A stretch of 64,000 bases of DNA from Chara braunii (taxonomy: Eukaryota > Streptophyta > Charophyceae > Charales > Characeae), in NCBI GenBank assembly GCA_003427395.1, contig BFEA01000045.1, positions 4,404,119-4,468,118 of the forward strand. Direction: 5' to 3'. The position numbers and the translations under genes are program-made. The notes beneath the pieces were generated by a model that was not told the origin of the DNA, ran no database searches, and was given only the letters and a program-made list of their open reading frames with translations. This document shows, one piece after another, positions 52,760 to 64,000 of this stretch (its first letter is position 1; every line of letters starts with the position of its first letter).

Positions 52760-53338
52760 TCATAAGCAGCTGGCCGGTAGTCTAGGAAGTCGAAACCCGC
52801 AAGAGAGTCTGCAACAACTTGCCCGCCGCAGCCATGACATGCCCAAGATCATGTCGAACTTGGTGTCCAAAATATCGAAGGACACGGCCTCGCTTGCAGG
52901 CGGGGCAAAGTACACGGGGACGACGTCAATGCACCGGTCGATTGACTTGTGCGTGTGACCGTCGGCCAACGTGACTTGCGTGGGCTGCCACTTCCTCCGA
53001 AAGCGTGGCCCAAGGTCAGCGCGTACCATAAAGTCTTGGCACATGTAGTTGCCAGTAGATCCGCAATCGATCAAGGCGCTGCAGTTCGCCTCTCTGATTT
53101 GAATGCTTATGTATAACAATGGCGCGTCGCTGTCGTCGTACCGTTGTGTCTTGAACTTGCGGTCAATCTTCGCAACGTAGTCGTGAAGGTTGACAACCTC
53201 TACTTTGGCGGCCATCAACGGAGCTGGTACTGCAGTGTGCAAGTAATCCCGCAATTGTGCCATGAGCACGTTGCAATGCAGTTTTGGCAATCGACCGGAC
53301 GGGGGAAGGATCATCCATTGGAAGTCCACAAATGTCAA
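52760..53338 (-). pseudogene. Retropepsin (protease) remnant of a third retroelement type
   Basis: Reads LRDYLHTAVPAPLMAAKVE, IQIREANCSALIDCGSTGNYM and FDILDTKFDMILGMSWL. ALIDCGS is the catalytic D-S/T-G-type box with Cys in the second position, and MILGMSWL is the second conserved protease motif (ILGMDWL in most Ty3 elements). Coding homology stops at about 52790, so RT and everything after are missing. Gag lies upstream on the same strand. Confidence 0.7.
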
Positions 53339-53619
53339 CGGGTCGAGCTATTCAAGTCTTGACCATGACGTGGAATCCCCGGCGATAGATGGCGGCGAAG
53401 CTGCTGAATCGGTTGCCGATGGTGGTGAAACCGTGCATGCGGTGGATTGTTGCACGTGCAGTGGTTGGTCCAGTGGTGGGACCAAGTGGACAGCATAATC
53501 CCTGTAAGTGAAGCGAGGACTTGCGACATTCGCATCCTCCCTAGATGTGTAGGAGGCCGCTAGCAAGGCGGCCGAATCTGGCGGAGTGAGAGGTGGAGTT
53601 GCCTCACCTCCTGCGCAAC

Positions 53620-55220
53620 TCAGTTTCCCGAGTTGATGCGAGGCCGAACATCCTCCTTGCCTTGATCCGGGAATAGGGAGGTCTTGTGCTTGGTGCTGTT
53701 GCACCAATAGCAGCAGCCATACCGACCGCACCACTTGTATTCGGCCTTGGTCAAGTGAAACTTGACCCATGGTGCTGGCTGTCCGTTTCCGGTCGGCGAT
53801 GCGGTTTTCGCCTTCCCCTTTCCTCGGGAGTTGTTGTTGCTTCGCGGCTGGACAGCGGCCTCCTGATCACCCTCACGTGATGCTTGGGTGGCTGCCGGGT
53901 CTTTCACAATGTTGTCCGGTTGGACTGCGGCGACATGCTGCGTACGCGGACCAAATTTTCCTTTCTCCACATAGGTTGGCTGCCACGCTGACTTCTCGTG
54001 TGCAGCCGCCCTATTGGTCTTGATGATCTCCCTTGCCTTGTCGATGATTTCGGCGAAGGTCGTGTATCGCTCGCGACCACCAAGTGCGAGGCTCAAGGCC
54101 GCACATGACCGGTTGTAAACTCTTGGTGCAGATGCGAAAATGGCAACTCGAGATCGGGCGTTGCCACGATCTTTTGCCATGCCGTGAGCCAGTCACGTGC
54201 TGGTGTGTTGCCTTGAGTCATGCTGAAGAGGTAGTTGATGGCGAGCGCTGGGGCGTCGTCCACGATGAACCGCTTCTTCCATAGCTTCGTCAACTCGTCC
54301 CAAGATATCTTCTTATGTAGATCGGCGACTTGGACGCCGTGGATGGTTGCCAGGTGGCTGAGCCAGATCTGGCATCCGCCCTTTGAGTTGAGGAACAGCG
54401 CGCCGATGTACGAGTGCTCGGGGACAAAAAGAATCTGAAGTTCCGTCGTAAAGCCCTCCCACCAGGGGACCGGGTCTTGATGTGTATAATCATCGAACTT
54501 TCCGATGCGGAATGTCGGCATCTTGTAGTGCTGTGCACTGGTGTTGCCGTCCTTGTTGGGCCGCTGGTGCAGTTGGTGAACCTCGGTCTTCAAGGTGTCT
54601 AGCTGCTTGCTTATGGTGGCTGGTGCAGCGAAGGAGCTGATGTCGCCGAGCATTGCGACTACGTGGGCAACTCGTTCCTCCAACTGGCAGGTAGAGGGTG
54701 CACTACTGGACTCGCCAGCATCTGGTCTTGGTGCAACTTGCTCCAAGTCCTGTACACGGGAATCAAGTGCCCATGTAGCATCCTCGTGCAGATCCTTGTG
54801 GTTCTGCACCGCCCGTCGGAGATTCGCCAGCTCAGACTGCAGGTGGTTACAAGTGTAAACCAACTGGGTCACGAGTTTGGCAATGAACTCCTTGTGCTGC
54901 TCTTCCGGTGTCACGTCTTTGTGGTGCTCAGATGGTTCAAAATGCCAGAACTTGAGCTTTTCGATGCTGGCAGCTTTGTGCCGCTGTAGCTGATCCTGCG
55001 CCTCCTTGCGGCGTGCCTGGGTATCTGCGTCTGCTTCGGCCTGAAGTCGCTGCTTTTCAGCTGTTTCCGCCGCTTCAGCCTGTAGGCAGGCAGCCTCGAC
55101 TGCCGCCTGACGTTGTTCCTCAGCCTCGATCAGTGCGAGCTGAGCCTGGAACCGCTGTCGGTACTTGGCAATGGACTCGTTCGCCAATTGGCCTGGCATG
55201 CCCAGAACTGAGACCGTCAT
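53620..55220 (-). pseudogene. gag: Gag of a third retroelement type
   Basis: Start chosen at MTVSVLGMPGQLANES (55220); the frame extends to 55373 but only through a tandem repeat. A long Gln/Ala/Glu coiled coil follows (AQLALIEAEEQRQAAVEAA, QRLQAEADADTQARRKE), then HLQSELANLRRAVQNHKDL and the retrotransposon-gag core RIGKFDDYTHQDPVPWWEGF, EHSYIGALFLNSKGGCQIW and WDELTKLWKKRF. The frame ends at 54093. From 54180 another frame carries FAEIIDKAREIIKTN, a basic linker and a knuckle CYWCNSTKHKTSLF in which the last Cys is Phe. Frameshifted and knuckle-defective. Confidence 0.75.
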
Positions 55221-55224
55221 GGTG

Positions 55225-55310
55225 GCGGGGTACTGCTGACGTGGCACTGTTGCTGACGTGGTACTGCTGATGTGGCACTGCTGACGTGGCATTGCTGACG
55301 TGGCACTGTA
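55225..55310 (+). repeat. 15-bp tandem array of TGACGTGGCA motifs
   Basis: Five to six copies of TGCTGACGTGGCACT-like units lie just upstream of the proposed gag start on the minus strand. TGACGTGG is an ACGT-core, bZIP-type site. The unit also encodes the repetitive N-terminus of the longer ORF (PRQQ/SATS), which is why I place the start downstream. Confidence 0.7.
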
Positions 55311-55379
55311 CCAAACCGGGAATGCAGGCAAAGGGTTGGGTGGGAGGGAAAACGCAGGTAGGTAACCAACCAAACTATA

Positions 55380-55922
55380 CTTTCCTCCCGGTCCTAATCA
55401 ACAGAAAAAAAAAAAAAAAAAGACGAGGATCACCCCCCTTTTTTTTATTTTTATTTTTTTGTATATCTGTCGATCTGCTATGAGTTAGGCCTTTCAGAGG
55501 AGTACTATGAGCGAGATCTAGGCAAGGTTCCGCAAAGTTTCGGCTTTCAAAAAAAATGCGATCTTGAAAAAAAAATTTGCGCTGAATAGACTGGAGGTTC
55601 CACTTTCAGAGAAGAATAAATCCAGTCTCCAAGAATATGACAACCTCTATCGCTATCCTAATATGCCTAGAAAACGAAATGTTAACATCAGAAATATTCG
55701 GCTATGTATGCAAATATCAGAAATTTTCGGATGCTAGTATCAGAGAAACAAAATGCTACTATCAGAAATTTTCAGATATTTGTTGCTTGAAAACGGAATG
55801 CTAATACCATAAATTTTCAGATAAAACGAAATGCTATTATCAGAAATTTCAGATATTTGTTGTGAGAAAGAGAATTCTATTTTTCAGAGATTTGACGAAG
55901 TCCTACTTGATTTCCTAATAGA
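55380..55922. other. AT-rich spacer with near-palindromic repeats
   Basis: Poly-A at 55405-55422 and poly-T at 55438-55458. From 55680 to 55865 about five units of 45-60 bp carry ATCAGAAATTTTCAGAT or close variants. No gene. Confidence 0.6.
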
Positions 55923-55927
55923 CAATC

Positions 55928-56819
55928 TGCAAGGAAGATGAGCAATAGCGAACTTCAGCAATCAAACAACATCGTACATATGAGTCCAGCTAGTCTTGAC
56001 CTCGAACCAACAAGATTCACCAAATAAGAACACACCAAGAGTTCATAATTGACAATGCTGAAATAGTCCCATCATCATCAACGAAGAACCAGAGTTGATA
56101 TCCTATCTGGCGCTCGGCGCCCAGACTACATGTGGCAGATCCTATCTAGCCTATACTACGAAGCCGAAAGATGACGTCAACAGCATTCCCGAAGTACGAG
56201 CATATGGCGACCAATGTCGCACGCTTCTAGCACCAGGTATGTCTCGCGCTACACTCACAACCTCGTTCCCCAACTCACAAATGCCACTAGCACCCAAGGA
56301 CCACCCTGTGCCTCACCCAGCTTACAGCAGCGCAACTCGGCTATGGCTGCGTGCTCCTTCCCTGCTCGCCCGTGAGAGCGTAGGCGCCAGCCAGCAAATA
56401 GCGCAGCATGCAGCCAGCACCCGAATCCCGAATGAGGAGGCAGGCCCTTTCCTATATCGAAGTGGCCTGCCTGCGTCCAGTCCCAGGAAGCTTCCAGTAG
56501 GCCCCGGTAGCCTAAGGCCCAGCACGACGAGAGCAGGCCTTGGGCCTGAAGTGGTTGCATGTGCCCAACTGCCTTCGGCCTGTGTTTGGCCCGGTACCCG
56601 TATCCAGCCCACGGCCTGCTTCACATACATTCACACAGGCGGCCGAGGGCCTGGGTTCACTTCAGCCAACTGGCGCTGCGCAACTGCCTGAATTTTCCTG
56701 AAATGTGTGGTGGCCAGAAAAAGGGCCCTGAGGGCCTCGTCGAGCCTGCCTTCACTTAGGGCGGCCGACGGGCTGCAAAAATGGGGCCTTATGGGCCTCA
56801 TAGAGGCAATAGCCTCGCA
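55928..56819 (-). repeat. 3' LTR of minus-strand chromovirus
   Basis: Read on the minus strand it starts TGCGAGGC (56819) and ends TTCCTTGCA (55928). Its last 250 bp recur with few changes and a 15-bp indel at 63728-64000. The minus-strand purine tract CTAAGGAGGAGGGAA lies directly upstream. Terminal inverted repeats are TGCGAGG and CCTTGCA. A possible target duplication is CAATC at 55923-55927; its partner lies outside the window. Confidence 0.8.
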
Positions 56820-56856
56820 TTCCCTCCTCCTTAGCTTCAACAGTCCTCTGAGAAGC

Positions 56857-57375
56857 TTAATCTTCGATCATAGGGCGCTTTCCCTTCTGCAAAGATCTCT
56901 CGTATTGGGTTACAACTTGAGGAGCAGTCTGCATGAGCTCTTCCCTGGTGAACCAGCGGTCCTCCTCCGGATCAGTGCGATGCCGGAACCGAACGCGGTA
57001 CTGCAGCTTCGGTTTCGGAGGACATCCTCTGCCCGCTGGTCTTGATACCAGCAGCTCTCTGTGATCCACAATATCATCAATGTCCACTTCTCCATCCATG
57101 GTTGGGGGCAGCATTGAGCGACGAGATAGAAACTGGTCAGTATCTTTTTGAAAGGTGCCAGCTTGGAGGCGTGAAAGACAGGGTAAGTACGGAGATGACC
57201 AGGGATCCGGATAACATAAGATGGCCTATCCGGATCTATCCCAACGATATCCAAGACTTCCCAGGGTCCAAAGTACTGGGGCATGAGTTTGCGGGAGATC
57301 CCGTGCTCCTGTCCCAGTTCTGACGACTTAACCCAGACCCTATCCCCAACCTAAAATGTAGAAGGCCGGCGGTGT
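56857..57375 (-). pseudogene. Integrase C-terminus and chromodomain, minus-strand chromovirus
   Basis: Reading leftward: VGDRVWVKSSELGQEHGISR (after a stop at about 57350), MPQYFGPWEVLDIVGIDPDR, FHASKLAPFKKI. After a frameshift comes the chromodomain VDIDDIVDHRELLVSRPAGR, PKPKLQYRVRFRHRTDPEED, RWFTREELMQTAPQVVTQYE, ending at 56857. The chromodomain itself is free of stops. Its Arg in RVRFRH is the codon mutated to TGA in the + strand copy. Confidence 0.8.
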
Positions 57376-57381
57376 CTATTT

Positions 57382-58107
57382 TCAGACTACCATTGCAGAT
57401 TGCGCCTTCTGCATCTGTTCTACAGCCTGCTGCATCTTTTGTTCATAGCTGTAAGCAAATTTCAGGGTACCTAGTGCAGCAGTGGATTGATTCTCAGGAA
57501 CAAGAAAGTCTAGGGGCAGCCTAGGCTTGAATGTTAGCAGTAAGCTGTTTGGGCTCACCCCGGTGGCACTATGTACAACGTTGTTGTACAAGCTGGCGAT
57601 GAGAGCAAGCTTCTCATCCCAGTCCACCTGGTTGGGCTTGATGTAATGCCTCAACAGGTGTTGTACAACGCGGTTCAGTTGCTCGGCTTGACCGTTGGCC
57701 TCTGGGTGATTCCCATAAGTCATCTGCAACTGAGTTCCCTGCTCTGCAGCAGCGGCCTTCCACAACTCGCTGGTGAACCGGACATTCCTGTCACTAATAA
57801 TAGACTTCGGTAAACCAAAGTCCCTGACCCAGTTCTCTTTAAACATTTTGATCACATACTCCGTTCTGGCTATTTCCGGCATTGCCACTAGCCTAGCATA
57901 CTTGCTAAATCTATCCACGATGACGAAGATGTGTCGCATCCCCCTCTTGCTGGTGACTAGAGTATCCATGAAGTCCATGGACAGACTCTCACCAGGCCGT
58001 TCCGGAAACGGAAGGGGCTTCAGGAGCCCAAGAGGAGCCTGAGTACGGGGCTTGTCTCTTTGACATACCTGACAAGTCTCCACGTACAGCTGGGCGTCTC
58101 GCATCAT
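57382..58107 (-). pseudogene. pol: Integrase core, minus-strand chromovirus
   Basis: VETCQVCQRDKP (CC of the finger), SLSMDFMDTLVTSKRG with the first Asp, IISDRNVRFTSELW with the second Asp, and YGNHPEANGQAEQLNRVVQH with the Glu. All three catalytic residues are present and the block is open for 241 residues. Upstream it overlaps the end of the RNase H frame (57989-58107) through a frameshift in the finger region. Confidence 0.85.
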
Positions 58108-58828
58108 CGTGGGCCACCAGAACCGCTGCAGCAGATTTGCTGCGGTCTTCTTGTACCCAAAATGGCCGGTGGCATCGTGACACTCCTAAAAACAAACTAC
58201 GCAAAGACTCGCTATTTGGGACACACAATCGTTTATTCCCTTCCTTCTCAAGGAACAGCAAGCCATTGACCAACTCAAACTCGACAGAAGTCTTCTTATA
58301 CTTCGCCTCAAGTCTGTGTATGATCTCAGACATGAACTGGTCCTTGCGATAGGCTTCCACCAAAGACTGAGTGACACTGTCTGTCAGATTGAACTCAGTA
58401 ATCAGCGCACCTGAGAAGTCAGGTCTATGCGACAAGGCGTCAACAACCTTGTTGTACTCCCCTTTCAGATACTGAGGGTCAAAGTCATATTGCTCAATAA
58501 CTTCGATCCAACGCTTGAGGGCGTTAAATAGAACAAGCTGAGTTTTCGTCCATCTCAGTGTCTGATGATCAGTCTTGAGGATGAAGAACCTCCCAAGGAG
58601 ATAGTGTCTCCAATGGGTCAGAGCCTTGTACACCGCATAGAGTTCCTTCTCATAGGTGGACTTTGCCAACTTCTGAGAGGGCATCTTCTTGGACATATAC
58701 TCTACAGGCCTTAACTTTGGCCCCTCCGGCTGCGCGAGCACGACGCCAATACCATATTGGCTGGCATCCGTGGTGACTATAAACGGCTTATCAGGATCAG
58801 GAAGTTTCAAGACCTCGTAGTGCGTCAA
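57989..58828 (-). pseudogene. pol: RNase H and integrase finger, minus-strand chromovirus
   Basis: FIVTTDASQYGIGVVLAQPE, STYEKELYAVYKALTHWRHY, LKTDHQTLRW and YNKVVDALSHRPDF keep the RNase H acidic residues. The frame continues to NSESLRSLFLG and then shifts within the finger (CHDATGHFGYKK in the + copy). It degrades the RNA strand of the hybrid in functional relatives. Confidence 0.8.
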
Positions 58829-60459
58829 CGCATGCTTCAGATGTCTGAAAGCAGCCTCGCACTCGTCTGTTCACTCCCATGGGGTGTCAAGGCGTGTCAG
58901 ATCAGTCAAAGGAGCGGCCACTATACTATAGTTCTTAACGAAGGTCCTATAGTAGCCTGTCATTCCTAAAAAGATCTCATCTCAGTCACAGACTGAGGAT
59001 GTGGCCAATCACGAATGCTGCCCACCTTTGCGTCATCGGGCTTCAACCCTTCCGCGGAGATCTCATGACCCAAGTACAAGACACGGGTGCGGCCAAACTC
59101 ACACTTCTCACCGTTGATTTGAACTTGTGGTGTCGCAAGAGGCTGAGGACTTTGTCCAGATGTGCAACGTGCTCCTCGACAGTCTTACTAAAAGTAAGTA
59201 TGTCATTGAGGTACACGATGACAAACTTATCTAAGTAGTCATGGAATATCCGATTCATGGCGTGCTGAAAGGTGCCAGGAGCATTGCAAAGGCCAAAAGG
59301 CATCACCACAAACTCGTACAGACTGTACCTGGTCTGGAAAGCGGTTTTGTGCCGATCCTCGGGCCGGATTGCAATCTGATGGTACCCGGACTTCAGGTCT
59401 ATCTAACAGATGGTCGATGCGTGGTAGGGGCTCTCTATTCTTTACAGTGATGGCAATGAGGCCCCTATAGTCAATGCACATCCTAAGAGTACCCTCCTCC
59501 TTAGGTACGAATAGAACTGGAGACCCATAAGGAGAGACATTCGGTCGGATCCAACCCTTCTCTACGAGTTCCTTGAGTTGGCGGCGAAGCTCATCAAGCT
59601 CGCCTGGAGACATCCGATAGATCCTACCGTTCGGAATACTAGACCCCGGGATAATCTCTATCGCGTGGACGATCTCCCTCTCAACAACCCTTGTCGGCTC
59701 TTCAAATAGATCAGGGTACTTAGCAACTACTCCCTCTATCTTCGACGACATTTTCACCGGCTCGCCTGCAGCAGAGACGTAGACTAAATACATACCCTCC
59801 TCCTGATTTTGCTTATAATAATTGTAGAACGCGGCCGCACACATGCACCCATAGGACTCAATCAGACTACTAGCTTTGGACTTATGTAATCTGGCGGTCC
59901 CTCCACCTGACAAAGTGTGTTTGACCACTTTTCGGTCCCAGTCAAATTGGGGTTGTGCCATAGAGAGGTAGTACATACCTAGTAACATATCCATTGGGAG
60001 CTCGTCACTTACTAGGAACAAGACACGATGTCTCAAGTCCCCTCCCGCATACGGAAAACAACACTCAACATCCTGGAGGTAGTCATTGACTACCATGTGC
60101 TGTTTGTTGGTACAGGTCGACTCCACAGGTCGACTCAGGTGCTGCACTCGCCCCTGTAAACGCAGTCTCTCAATGCACGCGCAACTAATAAAGTTCCTAG
60201 TCGAGCAAGTGTCATAATTGGCCCCGGCCTTGCAGCCGTTAATGACAACCTCGTTGACGAACATCTCACCCTTCGGGGCTTTGACTAGTGCCGTCCAAGA
60301 AGCTAGTGGGTCTGATCTAGACCACTCCACCTCTAGCTCCTCTAAGGACTCAAACACATTCATCGAACAGAGGCTCGATGGGTCTGAATGTGTTTGTGGG
60401 ACGACATGGGAGTAAGTAGCTTGGGCCATCTCTCGAGATGGTGAGGGTGTCTCCACCAC
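58829..60459 (-). pseudogene. pol: Protease and reverse transcriptase, minus-strand chromovirus
   Basis: Protease: [14 protein letters not shown] (D-T-C where D-T/S-G is usual) and [82 protein letters not shown]. At 59397-59403 it shows the same loss of about ten codons and frameshift before motif A as the + strand copy. Then (59309-59043) [19 protein letters not shown] and VYLNDILTFSK, where the catalytic YLDD is YLND, removing one Asp. The stretch 58829-59042 is in broken frames (connection domain, GMTGYYR). It cannot encode an active RT. Confidence 0.8.
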
Positions 60460-60488
60460 TTCGACCCTAGCAGGAACAACTACTATTC

Positions 60489-62457
60489 CTACTGACCCGA
60501 CATGTTTCCCGGAGCACTGCCTGAAGTACTGGCAACGTTAGTACCAACGGGATGAGAGGATCCCAACACCTGCCCCATCGTAGGCGGGATCTTTTCTATC
60601 ACTTTCTTATTGCGGCACTTGAATTGGTTGTGGCCATATTGACCACAATGAATACAGGCCTGCCGAGAGTAACGATCTCTCCACACGTCCTCTGTAAGAC
60701 CCTCTTTTTCCCATGGAGGAGTGTTGGGGTCAACTTGACTCCTGGACCGGGAGCCTCCGCGGCGTCTACCGGTCGCCTTACCTTTTCGAGCTACGGCAGC
60801 GACCACTCCACCTCTGAAGTTTCTACGCTGCCCGCCTCTGAACCTACTCCCTCCTGGAAGTGTTCGTAGACGTCGATAGTGGAACCATCATTATCGACAA
60901 ACATTAAGCGACCCTTCGCCTTCTAGTTAGGAGTCAGTGTCTTCTTCCTCCCATCCGTAGTGGGTGCCTGTCCATGCCGTATCTTAGCTTCAAGGTCTAG
61001 GGCCACCTTGCTAAACGAAGGAAAGTTGTGCATATTGATATTGGCCTCTTTTGCCAACTGGTTCCTAAGAGGCTGTGAAAAGCATCTCAAGTACGAAGTC
61101 AGCAGGACCTGGGGGTCATAGCGCACCCCTGGGACACAGCTTCGGTGGCTTCCCTTACTGACTTAAACTGCCTCGTGTGCAGTGTCAGGATCGCACCAGT
61201 GGCCCTTTGAGCCTCCTGAGGATCGTGCCACCTCTCCTCCACCATCTGCAGGAAGTCATCCAGTTTCTGGGTGGCTGCCCAAGCGCGGAAGTCATGACCA
61301 TATCCCTGGAGCAGCACTAAACCGCTCAACCATCTTGCTGCACTACCCTCTAGGTAAGATGCAGCCACAAGCACTTCTTCGTGCGGCAAGGTAAGTTTGC
61401 ACCTAACATAGACTGGCACTGACCTCAACCATGTGTCGAGGTCTTCGCCTCTCTTGTCCCCTGTAAAAGGTTTGGGAGCGGCGATGGCCGTCTTTGGAAC
61501 CCACTGAGTTTGTCCCGGTCCGTGCACCACTCCGGGCTGTGGACCCGGTGACACAGGTTGTTGTGCTAGCTGTTGGGGCTCCGTGCCCTGAGGCTGTACA
61601 GGCTGCGAGACAGCAGGCTGCGTGGTGACTGCAACCTGCGATGGAGTTTGGGTGTACACTGTCTGAATAGGAACCTGCAAACTACTCCCTGCTGTTACCC
61701 CTCCTGACAGCGGCATGCCCACGGAAACGATAGCAACCGATGACGGGGCTATATATGGGGATACCCCTGTCATCGGTGGGACAAAAAAAGGAGGATATGG
61801 CACGGGGCAGGCACCAGGCCCGGCTGGTGATGGTGCTGCCTGAGCACGGCCTGCCAAAACGGCTAGGCTCTGTTGGATATCCTGGAGGATGGTAGTTTGA
61901 TGCTCCTGCATCTCTATTACGCCTAACAGGGCCCTCCTAACTACCCTCACATCATCATCCATGTTCGTCAGGTCCATCGTCTCTAACTCCTCTATGTCTG
62001 CCCCTCTCCGCTGCATCTTGGCTCTTCTTCTGATCATCTTCTCCTTCTCCGCTTTTATCTCTCCTAATGGCCGTTGTAGTTGTGCCTCCTGCAGAGCTGC
62101 TTGCTGGATGGCGACATCCTCTGGAGTCAACACTGCTGCCTAGCTTGCCATAACGCCAGTGGACTGACTCACGGTCTGCGCGACTGTTGACCCGACGGCA
62201 CCTGAACTGCTGGCTTGGGAAGTCTGTTGCGCAGAAGTGACCATGGCGGATTTAGCCATGGCTGCTGTAGCACCGGCCTCGCTAACTAAAGCCCGGCTGG
62301 CCTCGGCTGCTCTAGCTCTCCTCTGCTGCTGCTGTCTCTCCCTAAGCTGGCGGAACAGAATCCTATCACCCTCCGGTCCTAGGGACACGTGGGCTATCGG
62401 GCGTCTAGCTGATCGCAAGATCCGGTCGTCCAAGTGTGTGTCCTCCTGGACGCTCAT
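60489..62457 (-). pseudogene. gag: Gag, minus-strand chromovirus
   Basis: Start MSVQEDTHLDDRILRSARRP at 62457. A Gln/Arg/Ala coil follows (RQLRERQQQQRRARAAEASR), TAG at 62140-62142, and the same frame continues 62139-61099: coil (EIKAEKEKMIRRRAKMQRRG), a Pro/Gln/Val-rich linker, then the capsid-like core PKPFTGDKRGEDLDTWLRSV, YLEGSAARWLSGLVL, FLQMVEERWHDP. After a frameshift come QVLLTSYLRCFSQPLRNQLA (61126-60923), and after another the knuckle CIHCGQYGHNQFKC (about 60675-60716). Domain order is that of Ty3 Gag. Confidence 0.8.
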
Positions 62458-63713
62458 AGGCTACAACGCTGTGCACCGTCTACACTAGGACACTCTAGAT
62501 GCCTACCGCAACATAATGCTCAGACCAACTAACTAGTTGGTGGCTATTTTGGAACAGATATCACTTGAGGTCAACAGGTAAGTCAGATTCCTACAAACGA
62601 AACTATTTTTAGTTTGACTAGTCCGCAAACAGAAGCACCAGGAACAATAAACAGTTCTAACTAATGCTGTCTGTCAGATGTCAATGGCTGTACACCTAAC
62701 TAATCAAAACATAAAAACAGAATCATTTGTGTGGATAGGACAGCATGGAATTTTCGCGAACTTATCACCTGGAATCAACCCCTCCCTTAGTCCCCCTGAG
62801 TATCACTTGACGTCAGCGTCCCTGAGCGATTTGGAGAGCTTCGCGTGTCTAAAGGTGTGTGTCCGGCCCACCCCTGTGCCCCGAGTAGCTGCTGAGCCGG
62901 CCAGCCTTGCACATATATTTATCCTCGGCGTGCCGCGAGCCTTACATCACTGGCTGATCAAGAGGCATTTTAACATCTGCCCCCAAGTGACATCAGGAAT
63001 TATTTTACGTCGCAGCAGGACGACGATCACAACCAGTGATATCCCCTTCCCGTGTTTGTTTATAGACGTCGGGTGCTTGTCTTTCCTATAGGGTTGGCCT
63101 GCCCAGTAGTACCCATCTAACAGCGCAGCAAGCCGAACAAAGGACAAGCAGCTAGGCATGCATGCTCTACTCCCTGTGGGTTGGCATGGTGACCGTGACC
63201 CAGTGCTTCGTCCAGGGCCCTTCAGAAAGCTCCGCCCATCTCCACCCAGATGCTCCATGTGAACATTGCCGACTCTCAAGGTTGAGCGCACTCGACACCT
63301 CACGATGAGAGGACTCTCAAGAAGGAACACACAACCTCACGGTAAGAAGTGTCGGAGAGGGAAGATAAGGTTAAGAGCAACGTACCTCAATTAGCTGCCC
63401 CCAACCATAGAGATAATCTCACCAGATGATCAAATGGCAATTGCGATGACCAGTCACTGCATCGACACAACCAGCATTATCTCGCCGTTCCACCTCAGCA
63501 TCAATCGCATATTAGATAGTTCTCATCACACTGTCCAGACCACATTACCCACTCATAGCCTTCCTGGCAATCCCCTCACCTCCTGGGTCGCCACCACACT
63601 CGTCTCCACCCTCCTCACTACACACCGCTTACGGCCAAACTCGCCCAGCAGACCACATGTATGTACCGCATAAGGCAGAAGACAAGCGCCAGATGAGCGC
63701 AATCGTACCACAA
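62458..63713 (-). other. Leader of minus-strand chromovirus
   Basis: 1.25 kb between PBS and gag without a recognisable ORF. ORFs on the + strand here (62678-63091) show no protein features. Confidence 0.5.
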
Positions 63714-63724
63714 CTCTGATACCG
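63714..63724 (-). other. Primer-binding site, iMet type
   Basis: On the minus strand CGGTATCAGAG stands 3 bp after the LTR end TTGCA. Ten bases match the TGGTATCAGAGC site complementary to initiator tRNA-Met that plant retroelements commonly use; only the first base differs (C for T). Confidence 0.65.
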
Positions 63725-63727
63725 AAT

Positions 63728-64000
63728 TGCAAGGAAGATGAGCAATAGCGAACTTCAGCAATCAAACAGCATCATACATACGAGTCCAAATAGTCTTGAC
63801 CTCGAACCAACAGCAGAATTGCATCACGAGATTCACCAAATAAGAACACACCAAGAGTTCATAATTGACAATGCTGAAATAGTCCCATCATCATCAACGA
63901 AGAACCAAAGTTGATATCCTATCTGGCGCTCGGCGCCCAGACTACATGTGGCAGATCCTATCTAGCCTATACTACGAAGCCGAAAGATGACGTCAACAAC
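63728..64000 (-). repeat. 5' LTR of minus-strand chromovirus (cut by window end)
   Basis: Matches 55928-56181 almost base for base, apart from an insertion CAGAATTGCATCACGA near 63811 and a few substitutions. The remainder (about 620 bp if of equal length) lies beyond the window. Confidence 0.85.

Noticed and set aside
62678-63091. 137-codon + strand ORF
   Set aside because: Lies in the leader of the minus-strand chromovirus and has no recognisable motif.

Overview
The window is repeat-dominated nuclear DNA of a photosynthetic eukaryote. A streptophyte green alga such as Chara fits best (inference). The grounds are Ty3/gypsy chromoviruses with C-terminal chromodomains, a DNMT3-type cytosine-methyltransferase fragment, large (TC)n tracts and almost no host genes. 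Nearly everything that can be named is a retrotransposon in some state of decay. No rRNA gene, intact tRNA gene or CRISPR array was seen.

Layout. 0-5 kb: a gag zinc-knuckle fragment and low-complexity, TCCGG-rich DNA. 5.07-44.6 kb: two head-to-tail copies (A, 5.07-23.63 kb; B, about 25.56-44.61 kb) of one giant Ty3/gypsy element that share LTR-like ends. Each LTR is about 4.7-6.4 kb. It begins TGTCGGGACTGG, ends CCCTACA, is followed by a TGGTGGAGCTG primer-binding site, and is preceded at the 3' side by a GAGTGGGGGGAA polypurine tract. The internal order is leader, four tandem paralogous ORFs (P1-P4) of a family I do not recognise, gag with CCHC knuckle, protease, RT, integrase C-terminus, an extra 3' ORF, then tandem-repeat arrays. 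Copy A has lost RNase H and the integrase core. Copy B has lost P3 and breaks after the protease into a second, related gag lineage. Between A and B lie an inverted LTR end and a DNMT3-like fragment.

44.6-48.4 kb: a 5'-truncated chromovirus on the + strand (RT, RNase H, integrase, chromodomain, 3' LTR). 48.4-50.3 kb: a gene-free stretch packed with hairpins, ending in seven hairpins that share one 20-nt loop but have different, mostly self-complementary stems. 50.3-52.75 kb: one possible host exon with a membrane span. 52.75-55.3 kb: a minus-strand gag-protease remnant of a third retroelement type. 55.93 kb to the window end: a nearly complete minus-strand chromovirus with both LTRs (the right one cut by the window), an iMet-type primer-binding site and a polypurine tract.

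The strongest candidates for something undescribed are (1) the P1-P4 array upstream of gag, (2) the variable-stem, constant-loop hairpin array at 49.54-50.27 kb, and (3) the many hairpins in the giant LTRs and next to the polypurine tract, two of which carry compensatory changes between copies.
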